NCBI RefSeq assembly: GCF_028473665.1
Contig: NZ_CP098774.1
Coordinates: 4,707,501-4,771,500 of the forward strand
DNA from: Sphingomonas sp. QA11
GTDB taxonomy: Bacteria > Pseudomonadota > Alphaproteobacteria > Sphingomonadales > Sphingomonadaceae
Reading direction: 5' to 3'
Length of the DNA: 64,000 nucleotides
In this document: one piece after another, positions 32,296-42,220 of the stretch
How the letters are laid out: each line of letters opens with the position of its first letter
Numbering within the stretch: the stretch's first letter is position 1
Position numbers and translations under genes: made by a program
Notes under the pieces: model-generated
The model's input: only the letters and a program-made list of their open reading frames with translations
Told to the model about the DNA's origin: nothing
Databases searched by the model: none

Positions 32296-33554
32296 GCGGT
32301 CAGCCACTCCGGCAGCCGCTCGGCGGCGATGATCGTCTCCGGCTCGATCCGGTCGGCGACCACCGCGAACCTGTCGCCGTCGACCATCACCTCGGGCACC
32401 AGCGCGCGGCTGTTGTACGTGCTCGCCATGGTCGCGCCGTACGCGCCGGCGGTACGGAATATCGCGAGATCGCCGGATTTCACCGCATCGATATCGCGCG
32501 CCATCGCAAAGGTGTCGCCGCTTTCGCAGACCGGGCCGGCGATGTTGGCGATCATGCGCTCGCCGGTCGGGCGGACAGCGGCGAAATCATGCCAGGCGTC
32601 GTACAGCGCCGGCCGGGCGAGGTCGTTCATGGCCGCGTCGACGATCACATAGGGATTGGTCACGCCGGGCTTGACCCAGATCACTTTGGTCAGCAGCACG
32701 CCGGCATTGCCCGCGATGACCCGGCCGGGCTCGAACATCAGCATGACGTTCCAGCCCTTGGTCACCCGCGCGACCATCGCGCCATATTCGGCTGGGCTCG
32801 GCGGGTTGTCGCCGACCTTGTACGGCACGCCCAGGCCTCCGCCGAGATCGACCCGCTCGATCGGATGGCCGGCGGCACGCAACTGGGCGACGAGCTCGCC
32901 GACACGGGTATAGGCCGCCTCGAGTGGGGCGAGATCGAACAGCTGGCTGCCGATATGAATGGCGATGCCGCGCATGGCGAGGCCGGGCAGGGCGGCAAGC
33001 CGGCCGAAAATCGCGGGGGCCTGGTCGATCGGCACGCCGAACTTGTTCTCGCTCTTGCCGGTCGAGATTTTGGCATGGGTGCCGGCATCGACATCGGGGT
33101 TCACCCGGAGCGTTGCATTGGCGCGGATACCCATCGCCGCGGCGAGGCCGGACAGGGCTTCGCCTTCCTCCTCCAGTTCGAGGTTGAACTGGCCAAGACC
33201 GGCATCGAGCGCCCGCAACAGCTCGACCCGGGTCTTGCCGACCCCGGAAAAGACCACGTCCTCGGCCTTCATGCCCGAGGCGAGCGCGCGGGCCAGTTCG
33301 CCGCCCGAAACGACATCGGCGCCATAGCCCTCGTCTGCCAGCACCTTGAGCACCGCGAGATTGGGGTTGGCCTTGATCGCATAGGCGAAATGGGCGCGTT
33401 CGACGCCTGCCAGTCCCTCGCGGAACACCCGCGCATGCCGGGTCAGCGTCGCGCGCGAATAGACATAGACCGGTGTGCCCACCGTGCTGGCGATGTGTTC
33501 CAGGGGAACGCCCTCGGCGTGAAGAGCGCCGTCGATGATACTGAAATGGTCCAT
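32292..33554 (-). CDS. lysA: Diaminopimelate decarboxylase LysA
   Basis: Catalyses the last step of lysine biosynthesis with PLP. The ATG at 33554 gives 420 residues; the frame is open upstream but that part overlaps the lipoprotein gene. Features: PLP lysine K61 in HFAYAIKANPNLAVLK, HIGSQLFDLAPL, RVDLGGGLGVPY, EPGRVIAGNAGVLLTKV, and CESGDTFA with the active-site cysteine. It is 4 bp downstream of the LptM-like gene, the usual order in this group. Confidence 0.96.
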   Translation of the reverse strand: MDHFSIIDGALHAEGVPLEHIASTVGTPVYVYSRATLTRHARVFREGLAGVERAHFAYAIKANPNLAVLKVLADEGYGADVVSGGELARALASGMKAEDVVFSGVGKTRVELLRALDAGLGQFNLELEEEGEALSGLAAAMGIRANATLRVNPDVDAGTHAKISTGKSENKFGVPIDQAPAIFGRLAALPGLAMRGIAIHIGSQLFDLAPLEAAYTRVGELVAQLRAAGHPIERVDLGGGLGVPYKVGDNPPSPAEYGAMVARVTKGWNVMLMFEPGRVIAGNAGVLLTKVIWVKPGVTNPYVIVDAAMNDLARPALYDAWHDFAAVRPTGERMIANIAGPVCESGDTFAMARDIDAVKSGDLAIFRTAGAYGATMASTYNSRALVPEVMVDGDRFAVVADRIEPETIIAAERLPEWLTA

Positions 33555-33558
33555 ATTC

Positions 33559-33810
33559 TCAATTCGGCGGCGGGAGGTCGAAATCGTCGCTGCGGCGGTT
33601 CTCGGAAGTCTTGAGAAGCTCGTCACTGCGGGAGGGGCGTGCCTGGGTGCTCGGTTTGAGCAGGTCCTGGGCAGGCGGCGGTGCCTTGGCGCCATAGGGC
33701 GCCACCGGCAGGGATTCGCCTTTTTTCGGCCTGATGTCGTTCCGTGCCCCGCAACCGGCGAGAGCCCCCGATACGGCCAATGCCATGACCATCACGATCG
33801 CGCGTTTCAT
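33559..33810 (-). CDS. Small lipoprotein (LptM/YifL-like)
   Basis: An 83-residue protein with a lipoprotein signal peptide: MKRAIVMVMALAVSGALAGC, cysteine at residue 20. The mature part is Pro-rich and contains YGAKAPPPAQDLLKP. LptM-type lipoproteins lie upstream of lysA/dapF in many proteobacteria and aid LptD folding. Here it sits between argH (ATGA overlap) and lysA. The LptM assignment is from position and lipobox more than sequence. Confidence 0.7.
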   Translation of the reverse strand: MKRAIVMVMALAVSGALAGCGARNDIRPKKGESLPVAPYGAKAPPPAQDLLKPSTQARPSRSDELLKTSENRRSDDFDLPPPN

Positions 33811-35198
33811 GATCCGCTTTCCTTCCTCGCCGCCGCGATCGCCGCGCGCACCCGTTCCGGTGCCGTGCCGCCGAAGCTCGTCCGGCTGGCGACCGACGCA
33901 TCGACGCTCAGCACATCATAGACGCGTTGGTCGATCCGCGCATCGATTGCCTGCAGGTCGCCGAGTTGAATCGCGTCGAGGGCGATCCCCAGCTCCTCGG
34001 CCAGCTTCACCGCGCGGCCGGTGATATGATGCGCCTCGCGGAACGGAATGCCCGCCTCGCGCACCAGCCAGTCGGCCAGGTCGGTCGCGGTCGAGAAACC
34101 GGCTTCGGCCAGGCCGCGCATCCGGTCGGTGCGGAAGGTCGCGCTTTCCACCATGCCGGTCATCGCCGCGATCGACAGGCCGAGCAGGTCGTGCGCCTCG
34201 AACACCGGCGGCTTGTCGTCCTGCATGTCCTTCGAATAGGCCAGCGGCAGGCCCTTCATGGTGATCATCAGCGCGGTCAGGCACCCGATGATCCGTCCCG
34301 AATGGCCGCGCACCAGTTCGGCGGCGTCGGGATTGCGCTTCTGCGGCATGATCGACGACCCGGTGGACCATTGATCGGACAACGACACGAAGCCGAAGGG
34401 CTGCGACGCCCAGAGGATGAATTCCTCCGCCAGCCGCGACAGGTGAAGCGCGCATTGTGCCGCCGCCGTCAGATATTCGATCGCGAAATCGCGGTCGGAC
34501 ACGCCGTCCAGCGAGTTGCGCATCGGCCCGTCGAAGCCGAGCGCTGCCGCGGTCATCTCCCGATCGATCGGGAATCCCGTGCCGGCGAGCGCCGCCGAGC
34601 CGAGCGGCGAGCGGTTCATGCGCGCGCGCGCATCGGCGAACCGGCCGCGGTCGCGCGCGATCATCTCGTGATAGGCCATCAGGTGATGGCCCAGCGTCAC
34701 CGGCTGAGCGCTCTGCAGATGGGTGAAGCCGGGCATCACGCTCGCGGCATGGTCTTCAGCACGGGCGAGCAGGGCCCGCTGGAAATGCGCAAGGCCGGCA
34801 TCGACCGAGTCGATCGCATCGCGCACCCAGAGCCGGAAATCGGTCGCTACCTGGTCGTTGCGCGATCGCGCGGTGTGCAGCCGGCCGGCGGCCGGGCCGA
34901 TCGCCTCGGCGAGGCGTGCCTCGGTCTGCATATGGATGTCTTCGAGGGCGAGATCCTCGGCGACGCCGTTCGCCTCGTAATCGGCCGCGACCCGGTCGAG
35001 CCCGGCGATGATCGCCGCGATGTCCCCGGCCGAGACGATGCCCTGGGCGCCGAGCATTGCCGCATGGGCTTTCGATCCGGCCACATCCTGGCGCCACAGC
35101 CGCTTGTCGAACGGGATCGAGGCATTTATCTCGCGCATCACCGCCGCCGGCCCTTCGGCGAAGCGGCCGCCCCACATGGCATTGGATCGGTCCGACAT
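33807..35198 (-). CDS. argH: Argininosuccinate lyase ArgH
   Basis: Splits argininosuccinate into arginine and fumarate. The ATG at 35198 has GGAAGGA upstream and gives 463 residues starting MSDRSNAMWGGRFAEGPAAV. The fumarase-superfamily signature is GSSIMPQKRNPDAAEL; other conserved segments are HTARSRNDQVATDFRLWVRD and GFTHLQSAQPVTLGHHLMAY. The start codon overlaps, on the other strand, the start codon of the tlpA-like gene. Confidence 0.97.
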   Translation of the reverse strand: MSDRSNAMWGGRFAEGPAAVMREINASIPFDKRLWRQDVAGSKAHAAMLGAQGIVSAGDIAAIIAGLDRVAADYEANGVAEDLALEDIHMQTEARLAEAIGPAAGRLHTARSRNDQVATDFRLWVRDAIDSVDAGLAHFQRALLARAEDHAASVMPGFTHLQSAQPVTLGHHLMAYHEMIARDRGRFADARARMNRSPLGSAALAGTGFPIDREMTAAALGFDGPMRNSLDGVSDRDFAIEYLTAAAQCALHLSRLAEEFILWASQPFGFVSLSDQWSTGSSIMPQKRNPDAAELVRGHSGRIIGCLTALMITMKGLPLAYSKDMQDDKPPVFEAHDLLGLSIAAMTGMVESATFRTDRMRGLAEAGFSTATDLADWLVREAGIPFREAHHITGRAVKLAEELGIALDAIQLGDLQAIDARIDQRVYDVLSVDASVASRTSFGGTAPERVRAAIAAARKESGS

Positions 35199-35781
35199 GT
35201 CCTTCCGCTCGACGATCGTCTCTCTCCTAGCCACCGGGCTGCTGATCGGCGGCTGCGATAGGCAAGTCTCCGCGCCGGAGCAAGCAAAGGCCTCGCCGGC
35301 CGTACCGGCAGCGACCGGCCCGAACCAGGGTGGCAAGGGTGCGGCCAGTGCAATCGGCACGCTCGATCGCAGCCACAAGGGCGAGGCAGCGCCGAAACTG
35401 GCGTTCAAGGACCCGGCGGGCAAGCCGGTGACGATCGCGGCCTTTGCCGGCAAGCCGTTGCTGCTCAATCTCTGGGCGACCTGGTGCGCGCCCTGCGTCG
35501 CTGAGATGCCGACGCTCGATGCGCTGGCAAAGGATATGAAGGTCGTGGCGGTCAGCCAGGATCTGGGTGGCGCGGAAAAGGTCGCGCCTTTCTTCGCGAA
35601 GACCGGCCTGAAACATCTTCAGCCTTATCTCGACCCCGCCATCGGTCTCAGCGTCGCGTTGAACGCTGAACTGCCGACCAGCATTCTCTATGATTCGACC
35701 GGTCATGAGGTCTGGCGAATGACCGGGGGCATGGACTGGACGACCCCGGACGCCCGGCGATTGCTCGCCGAGGCGCGCTGA
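35197..35781 (+). CDS. TlpA-family thioredoxin-like lipoprotein
   Basis: A periplasmic thiol-disulfide protein. From the ATG at 35197 it is 194 residues, with signal sequence and lipobox IGGC (cysteine 20), a linker, and a TlpA/AhpC-type fold with the active site WCAPC (96-100) in LLLNLWATWCAPCVAEMP. It may act in cytochrome c maturation or periplasmic disulfide reduction. An ATG at 35176 is also in frame. The start overlaps the argH start (shared CATG), so its promoter must lie within argH. Confidence 0.88.
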   Translation: MSFRSTIVSLLATGLLIGGCDRQVSAPEQAKASPAVPAATGPNQGGKGAASAIGTLDRSHKGEAAPKLAFKDPAGKPVTIAAFAGKPLLLNLWATWCAPCVAEMPTLDALAKDMKVVAVSQDLGGAEKVAPFFAKTGLKHLQPYLDPAIGLSVALNAELPTSILYDSTGHEVWRMTGGMDWTTPDARRLLAEAR

Positions 35782-36084
35782 CCAGCCGGGCGTTCGCACC
35801 TCCCGTCGATCGGGCGTAGTAGAAGCGTTCGATAGTTTCGGCTGACCCTGGACTCTGCGCTAGCAGCCATTGCGGCCTTGTCCGGCCCGTCCGCCGGATA
35901 GGATCGAATCCGTGCCTTTTTTGCATCGGCCTTCCCTCGGCTGACCCGACTCGTTTCGGACTCGCTTGACGCCCGTCCGAAGCGGCCGTAGGAATGCCTC
36001 GATTTTCGATCCTATATCATATCAAATCATAAATAAGATCAGATCGAGAGTTGAGAGGATAACCAGTCTGAAAGGGGGAGCGGG
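35782..36084. other. Intergenic region with leader of the first TonB receptor gene
   Basis: No gene seen. The last 80 bp are AT-rich for this genome. They carry an operator-like element at 36008-36021 and a strong ribosome site (AAAGGGGGAG) before the ATG at 36085. Confidence 0.7.
36008..36021. promoter_or_regulatory. Candidate GntR operator upstream of the TonB receptor
   Basis: GATCCTATATCATA matches the best copy TATCCTATAGGATA (53568-53581) at 11 of 14 positions. It lies 63 bp before the receptor start. The link to the GntR gene at 56403 is inference. Confidence 0.45.
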
Positions 36085-39000
36085 ATGCGATTCTCGTCAA
36101 AAATCAAAATAAGCGGTTCGGTGATTGCATTGACGGCGGCGATGGCGCTCGTTCCGGGCATCGCCTCCGCGCAGAACGCGCCAGCGGCCGGAGAAGCCAG
36201 GCCTGCACCAGCCGATGACGCGACCCTGCCCCAGGAAACCCTGACTGACGGTTCTGCGGCGGACATGAGCAAGGACATCGTCGTCACCGGCACCAGCATC
36301 AAGGGCGTGGCGCCGATCGGGTCGAACCTCGTCTCCGTCGGCCAGGCGACGATCGAGAAGGTGGCGCCGATCAACGTATCGCAGCTGGTCAACACCGTGC
36401 CGGCGATCACGACATCGGGCTCATTGGCCCAGGGCGAGAATGCCTATTCCTATTATTCGCCGCAGATCCACAGCCTTGCCGGCTCGTCGTCCAACACGAC
36501 GCTGGTGATCATGGACGGCCTGCGCCTTCCGGGCGGCGGCACGCAGTTCGCCCAGACCGATCCCAACATCATTCCCGTCAGCGCGGTCGAGCGAGTCGAG
36601 GTTCTCGCCGACGGCGCTTCCTCGGTGTACGGTTCTGACGCGGTCGCGGGCGTGGTCAACTTCATCACACGCCGTACCTATGACGGGCTCGAGGTGAATG
36701 CCCGCTACGGCTTCGCCGACGCCTATCACAACTACGATATCAACGGCATCTGGGGCACCAAGTGGGACACCGGCGGCGTCTACATCGCCGGGTCGTACAG
36801 CAAGGGCAGCACGCTCTATAACCGCGATCGCTCCTTTGCGAGCCTGGGCGATTTCCGTCCGGTCGGCGGTACCAATACCAACGCCTATACGTGCAACCCG
36901 GCGACGATCCAGGTGACCAACCGTTCCGATGGCGGTGCCGTATCGGGCGTCTATCTCTCGCCCGGCGCGACGACGACCGTGGCCAACACCGCGGTCAACG
37001 CGCCATGCAATACCTCGGTATATGGTGTTCTGGTGTCTGGCCAGTGGCGCGCCAACACCATGATGAAGGTGTATAACGAGTTCGGCGACAAATTCCGCAT
37101 CACCGCGATGCTGAACTACAATATCCAGAAGACGACATCGCCGAACGGCCCGGGCACTCTTACCAATGCGACTGCCTTCGGCCCCGGCCGCGGTATCGCT
37201 TCATACACTGCGCCCAACGGCACCGTGACGGCATTTCCTCAGGTAAACCCGTTCTTCGTCGCCCCGGCCGGTTCACCGACCGCGAACCAGGAATCGTTGA
37301 GCTGGCTCGCGCTGCGTGACGACGGCAAATATGGCTATGGCGAATCCGAAGCGGATTCGATCTACGCCACCTTCGTCGCTGAATATGATCTGAGCGACAG
37401 CTGGACCGTGAAGTTCAGCGACGCGTTCGGCAGGAATCGCTCGGCACTGAACACGATCGACGGCTTCTGCAGTTCCTGTGCTCTGCTGGCACTGAACGGC
37501 ACGGCCCAGCTCAGCGGCAGCACGACGACGACCGATGTCGCCGGCCAGAACGTGATCGCGCTGAACCTGCCGCTCACCACGGCCAACGCGCTCGATGTGT
37601 GGCGGACCGGCTCGGCCAACCGCACCTCGGCGGCGGTTCTTCGCTCGCTTTATGGTGCCGACAGCCAGAACACCAATTTCAACACCTTCAACCAGATGAA
37701 ACTGGACTTCCAGGGCGGCATCTTCAACCTGCCTGCCGGCGAAGTGAAGGTGGCGTTCGGCGGCGAGCATTACTGGGCCGACGAAACCCAGAAGATCAAC
37801 GGCTCGAACGGCACCGGCCCCTCGGTGACCGGCGCGACCTTCCGGCAATATATGTACAAGCGCACGGTCAACTCGGCCTATGGCGAAATCGTCATTCCGG
37901 TGATCTCGCCTGACATGGGGATCCCGTTCTTCCGCCGGGTCGATCTGGATATCTCCGGACGCTACGATCACTATAGCGACGTCGGCAGCACCACCAACCC
38001 GAAGTTCGCCGCGAACTGGGAGGTCTTCGAAGGCGTCAAGCTCCGCGGCAACTATGCGACGGCTTTCGTGGCGCCGCCGCTCGCGGTCATCGGCGATCCC
38101 AGCCAGGGCTATCTCTATGCCTCGGGCAGCGTCGGCAACCAGGGCCAGCTCGTCGTTCCCGTCGCCAACTATCCGAGCGTGGTGAACGTGCCCGGTGCTG
38201 TGGTCACCAACACCAGCACTGCCTGCACGGCGACGGCGACAACCTGCACGATCGGTCTGGCGGCGAATCCCGGCATGCGTCGCCAGCTCGGCGGCGGCTT
38301 CTCGAACATGGTGCCGCAGAAGGGCACGAGCTACTCGTTCGGCCTCGATCTGGCGCCACGCTTCATGCCGGGCTTCACCGCGGCGGTGACCTGGTTCCAC
38401 AATCAGTTCATCGGCGGCGTCAGCTCGCCGAGCCCGACGGCGATCGTGAACTCGGCCGGTCTGCGCAACCTGCTCACGATCTGCCCGGGGACACCCGGCG
38501 CGAATTCGGACGGAAGCTGCAGCCAGGCCCAGATCGATACCTTCGCCAACATCGCGAACGGTTCGACCATCTCAGGTGCGATTCCGGACAAGATCTACTT
38601 CTTCCTGGACCAGAGCTCGCGCAACGCCCTGAACCTCACGGTCGAGGGTATCGACTTCCAGGCAAGCTACCGTACCTCGATCGGCGATCTGGGCAACTTC
38701 ACCGCCGGCATAGGGGGGACGTACTTCACGAAGTTCACCCAGAACTTCGGCGGCGGCACGTCGTTCAGCATCCTGAACACCTCGGGCTACAACACGACCT
38801 TCCCGTCGGTTCAGTACAAGCATCGTGCGCAGCTCGGCTGGGAACTGGGCGGCATCTCGGCCGACCTGTTCTGGAATCACACCGGTTCGTACCGGAACTG
38901 GATCAGCACCTCGGTGATTCCGATCACGACCAACTCGATCGGCAATCCGACGGGCGGCGGCGACAAGGTCAAGGCGGACAACACCTTCGACCTTCACCTC

Positions 39001-39195
39001 CAGTATACGGTCAAGAGCGAGGGCATGTTCAATGGCTGGCAGGCTTATGTCGACGTGAAGAACCTCTTCGACAAGGATCCGCCTTTCTACAACGGCAACA
39101 CCGCCGGCATCATCGGCGGTGCCTGGGGCTACAACGGCTTCGTCTCGAACCCGCTTGGGCGGCAGATCGCGGTGGGTCTGCGGACGAAATTCTGA
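36085..39195 (+). CDS. TonB-dependent outer-membrane receptor
   Basis: A 1036-residue outer-membrane transporter. It has a signal peptide (SVIALTAAMALVPGIASAQ), a TonB box KDIVVTGTS near residue 65, a plug domain (SQLVNTVPAITTSGS; VERVEVLADGASSVYGSDAV; AGVVNFITRR) and a beta barrel ending in GRQIAVGLRTKF, with terminal phenylalanine as expected. Receptors of this sphingomonad type import diverse compounds; the ligand is unknown. It opens the catabolic locus and has a candidate GntR site upstream and a terminator after. Confidence 0.95.
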   Translation: MRFSSKIKISGSVIALTAAMALVPGIASAQNAPAAGEARPAPADDATLPQETLTDGSAADMSKDIVVTGTSIKGVAPIGSNLVSVGQATIEKVAPINVSQLVNTVPAITTSGSLAQGENAYSYYSPQIHSLAGSSSNTTLVIMDGLRLPGGGTQFAQTDPNIIPVSAVERVEVLADGASSVYGSDAVAGVVNFITRRTYDGLEVNARYGFADAYHNYDINGIWGTKWDTGGVYIAGSYSKGSTLYNRDRSFASLGDFRPVGGTNTNAYTCNPATIQVTNRSDGGAVSGVYLSPGATTTVANTAVNAPCNTSVYGVLVSGQWRANTMMKVYNEFGDKFRITAMLNYNIQKTTSPNGPGTLTNATAFGPGRGIASYTAPNGTVTAFPQVNPFFVAPAGSPTANQESLSWLALRDDGKYGYGESEADSIYATFVAEYDLSDSWTVKFSDAFGRNRSALNTIDGFCSSCALLALNGTAQLSGSTTTTDVAGQNVIALNLPLTTANALDVWRTGSANRTSAAVLRSLYGADSQNTNFNTFNQMKLDFQGGIFNLPAGEVKVAFGGEHYWADETQKINGSNGTGPSVTGATFRQYMYKRTVNSAYGEIVIPVISPDMGIPFFRRVDLDISGRYDHYSDVGSTTNPKFAANWEVFEGVKLRGNYATAFVAPPLAVIGDPSQGYLYASGSVGNQGQLVVPVANYPSVVNVPGAVVTNTSTACTATATTCTIGLAANPGMRRQLGGGFSNMVPQKGTSYSFGLDLAPRFMPGFTAAVTWFHNQFIGGVSSPSPTAIVNSAGLRNLLTICPGTPGANSDGSCSQAQIDTFANIANGSTISGAIPDKIYFFLDQSSRNALNLTVEGIDFQASYRTSIGDLGNFTAGIGGTYFTKFTQNFGGGTSFSILNTSGYNTTFPSVQYKHRAQLGWELGGISADLFWNHTGSYRNWISTSVIPITTNSIGNPTGGGDKVKADNTFDLHLQYTVKSEGMFNGWQAYVDVKNLFDKDPPFYNGNTAGIIGGAWGYNGFVSNPLGRQIAVGLRTKF

Positions 39196-39203
39196 TCCTC
39201 CAT

Positions 39204-39232
39204 CCGCTCGCTCCTTTTCGGGGAGCGAGCGG
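39204..39232 (+). terminator. Terminator after the TonB receptor
   Basis: Perfect 11-bp stem CCGCTCGCTCC/GGAGCGAGCGG with a 7-base loop, followed by a short ACCCTTTCT stretch. It begins 9 bp after the stop. Confidence 0.65.
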
Positions 39233-39458
39233 ACCCTTTCTCTACCGGGCGGAACAAGACGGCCATGACGATCAGCAAGCGGGAACGGATGCGAGAGGGG
39301 TTTCTCCCCGGCGCCGGGCTCGCGGCCATACGACCTCGCGCTGCGGATATTCTTTCACCTTCAGCGCGTGTCGGTCGCGGATGGAGATCGGCCGGATGAT
39401 GCCGATCGAAACGACAAGACGGATGAAGAACGTCCCCGGACGAAATGGAGCGGGTCCT

Positions 39459-40835
39459 ATGCGTGCATGTAGCTTGATGAGCGTGGCGGCGATGATGGCG
39501 GGGGCGCTGACCGCGATGCCGGCCTTGGCGAAGACCGTGGCGCTCTCGCACTTCACGCTGATCGACGGCACCGGCCGGGCGCCGGTCAGGGACTCGGCGA
39601 TGATCATCACCGATGGCAAGATCAGCTGGGTCGGCTCGGCCGCCAAGCTGAAGGCACCTGCAGGCGTGGCGGTTACCGACCTGACCGGCAAGTTCGTCAT
39701 GCCGGGGATCATCGACAGCCATGTCCATCTGGGGCTGGTCGACGGCATCACCCAGGACCTGAAATATTATACCCGCGAGAATGTCGAGCGGCAGCTCAGG
39801 CTCTACGCGGCTTACGGCGTCACCTCGGTCCAGGTGCTTGGCACCGACAAGGATGAGATCCACGCTATCGTCAGTGATATCCGCGCTGACCCGGCTGGCC
39901 GGGCGCGGGTGTGGACGGCCGGTCGCGGCGTCGTGTTCAAGGGTTCCTATGGCGGTGTCCCCGGGCTTGACGCCCAGGTCGCGACGCCGGCCGAGGCCAG
40001 GGCGATGGTCGATCGCGAGGCGGCCAAGGGCAGCGACTTCATCAAGCTGTGGGTCGATGACGAGTTCGGCGATATCGCCGAACGCATGCCGCCCGCGATC
40101 AGCACGGCGGTGATCGCGGAGGCGCACAAGGACGGCAAGAAGGCCGTTGCGCATATCTTCTACTACGACAATGCCAGGGAACTGACCCGTGAGGGCGTGA
40201 ACGGTTTCGCCCACTCGGTTCGTGACCGTGCTGTCGATGCGCCGCTGCTTACCGCGATGAAGGCGAAGGGCGTGTGGCAGATCGCCGCGACGCTGAGCCG
40301 CGAGGCGAGCTTCACCTACGATCTGCTGCCCTTTGTCGACGATCCCTTCTTCTCGCGGGGCGTGACCCCGGCGGTGATCGAGGAGCTCAAGAGCCCGGCG
40401 CGGCGCCAGCGCCTGGCCGCCGGGCCACATTTCACTCAATATCCGGGCGTCCTCAAGATCGCGATGGAGAATTTCGGGCGCGAGGCGAAGGCCGGCATTC
40501 CCTATGGAATGGGCACCGACAGCGGCCCGACGGCGCGCTTCCCGGGCTATTTCGCCCATTGGGAGCTCGAGCTGATGGTCAAGTCGGGCATCACGCCGCT
40601 CCAGGCGCTGACCGCCGCGACCAGCCGCAACGCCAGCTTCATGGGCGCGAGCGGCATCGGCACGATCGCGCCAGGCAAGGCGGCCGACCTGCTGGTGCTC
40701 GACAAGGATCCGACCGCCGACATCCGCAATACCCGCGCAATCGACAGCGTCTACCTCGCCGGCAAGCAGGTGCCGACGATCTGGCAGACCTGCACCGGCC
40801 GCGCGGCCGACGCCTGCACGGGCGGCCCGAAGTGA
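39459..40835 (+). CDS. Exported amidohydrolase (imidazolonepropionase-like)
   Basis: The ATG at 39459 has GGAG upstream and begins a signal peptide (MRACSLMSVAAMMAGALTAM, ending PALA), giving 458 residues. The metal-binding start motif is HVH (88-90, GIIDSHVHLG). Later it has VAHIFYYDN, GMGTDSGPT with the conserved aspartate, and GTIAPGKAADLLVLDKDPTA. The family hydrolyses cyclic amides, peptides or lactam-like bonds in the periplasm; the substrate is unknown. It overlaps the MFS gene by 4 bp. Confidence 0.88.
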   Translation: MRACSLMSVAAMMAGALTAMPALAKTVALSHFTLIDGTGRAPVRDSAMIITDGKISWVGSAAKLKAPAGVAVTDLTGKFVMPGIIDSHVHLGLVDGITQDLKYYTRENVERQLRLYAAYGVTSVQVLGTDKDEIHAIVSDIRADPAGRARVWTAGRGVVFKGSYGGVPGLDAQVATPAEARAMVDREAAKGSDFIKLWVDDEFGDIAERMPPAISTAVIAEAHKDGKKAVAHIFYYDNARELTREGVNGFAHSVRDRAVDAPLLTAMKAKGVWQIAATLSREASFTYDLLPFVDDPFFSRGVTPAVIEELKSPARRQRLAAGPHFTQYPGVLKIAMENFGREAKAGIPYGMGTDSGPTARFPGYFAHWELELMVKSGITPLQALTAATSRNASFMGASGIGTIAPGKAADLLVLDKDPTADIRNTRAIDSVYLAGKQVPTIWQTCTGRAADACTGGPK

Positions 40836-42133
40836 ACGACGGTTCGGCCCGCGTCCGCGGCGCACGGCCAGCTCATCCCACCTTCGTCCGGCATAAGGTG
40901 CTGTGGCTGACGGTGCTGGCCTATCTCATCACCTATATGGACCGCGTCGTCATCTCGACCGCGGCACCGTCGATCCAGAAGGAATTCGGCTTCCATGACG
41001 TGACGATGGGCTGGATCTTCGGGGCCTTCTCCATTTCCTATGCCCTGTTCCAGATTCCGGGCGGCTGGCTTGGCGACAAATTCGGGCCGCGCCGGGCGCT
41101 CACCGGCGTGGTGCTCTGGTGGTCGACCTTCACCGCCGCGACGGCGCTGACCTGGTCGGCCGGATCGATGATCGTCACCCGGTTCCTGTTCGGCATGGGC
41201 GAGGCGGGGGCCTTTCCTATCGCCACCCGGTCGCTCTCGCGCTGGATGCTCCCGGCTGAGCGCGGCTGGGCGCAGGGCCTGACCCATGCCGGCGCGCGGC
41301 TGGGCGGGGCGGTGACACCGGTGTTCGTCGCATTGCTGATCGTCGATTTCGGCTGGCGCATGCCGTTCATCGCCTTTGCGGTGGTCGGCATCGCCTGGGC
41401 GGTGTTCTGGTTCTGGTTCTACCGCGACAGCCCGCGCGAGCACGCTTCGGTGAACGAGGCGGAGCGCGCGATGATCGAGGAAGCGCTCGGTGAGGGCCGC
41501 GCCAGGGCAAGCGTTCCCTGGGCGAAGCTGCTCGCGCGGCCCCAGCTCTGGCTGCTGTCGGCGATGTATTTCTGCTACGCCTACTGCATCAACATTTTCC
41601 TGACGTGGTTCCCGAAATATCTCCACGATGCGCGGGGATACGACATCGCGTTGATGGGCCTGTTCGCCAGCCTGCCGCTGATGGCGGGCGTCGTGGGCGA
41701 TCTCGCTGGCGGCTGGTTCTCCGATCATCTGGTCAAGCGCGGCCGTGGCCTGCGGCTCGCGCGGCGCTGGGTGTCGGTAGCGGGTTTCGCGATCGCGGCC
41801 ACGATGATCCCGCTCGCCACCGCGTCGGACAATCATGTGGTCAGCATCGCCTGCTTCTGCCTCGCGCTGTTCGGGCTCGAGCTGACGGTCGGCGTGTCCT
41901 GGGCGGTGACGCTCGATATCGGCGGTGCGTTCGCCGGCTCGGTCTCGGCGGTGATGAACACCATCGGCAATCTGGGCGCGTTCGTCGCCGCGACGCTGAC
42001 CGGCTATATTGTCTCGGCGAGCGGCTGGGGCTCGGCCTTCGGCGTGCTGGCCGGCCTGTGCGTGGCGGCGGCCCTGCTGATGTTCACGATCGACGCGTCG
42101 CGCCCGCTCATTCCGGAACCCGCGCATGAGTGA
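40832..42133 (+). CDS. MFS transporter (ACS family)
   Basis: A 433-residue inner-membrane transporter with about 12 segments. The GTG start overlaps the amidohydrolase stop (GTGA). It has YLITYMDRVVISTAAPSIQK, FSISYALFQIPGGWLGDKFGPR (the A motif), GEAGAFPIATRSLSRWM and PPA-like segments typical of the anion:cation symporter family, which carries organic acids and sugar acids. Likely imports a product of periplasmic processing. Confidence 0.9.
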   Translation: MNDGSARVRGARPAHPTFVRHKVLWLTVLAYLITYMDRVVISTAAPSIQKEFGFHDVTMGWIFGAFSISYALFQIPGGWLGDKFGPRRALTGVVLWWSTFTAATALTWSAGSMIVTRFLFGMGEAGAFPIATRSLSRWMLPAERGWAQGLTHAGARLGGAVTPVFVALLIVDFGWRMPFIAFAVVGIAWAVFWFWFYRDSPREHASVNEAERAMIEEALGEGRARASVPWAKLLARPQLWLLSAMYFCYAYCINIFLTWFPKYLHDARGYDIALMGLFASLPLMAGVVGDLAGGWFSDHLVKRGRGLRLARRWVSVAGFAIAATMIPLATASDNHVVSIACFCLALFGLELTVGVSWAVTLDIGGAFAGSVSAVMNTIGNLGAFVAATLTGYIVSASGWGSAFGVLAGLCVAAALLMFTIDASRPLIPEPAHE

Positions 42134-42220
42134 CGGCGGCATGGACGGTCACGGGCGTATTGACACCTTCGGCAACAGGCTCGGGGCAGGGGCTGTAGTC
42201 CTGCTCGCAGGAGTATCGAG

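Noticed and set aside
41605..42129. Alternative-frame ORF inside the first MFS gene and similar long shadows in both TonB receptors
   Set aside because: They lie wholly within strongly recognised genes and show shadow-frame amino acid bias.
42160..42220. Possible further GntR operator before the cytochrome c gene (GAGATGAGATATATTG area)
   Set aside because: It overlaps the start codon and matches the 14-bp palindrome poorly.
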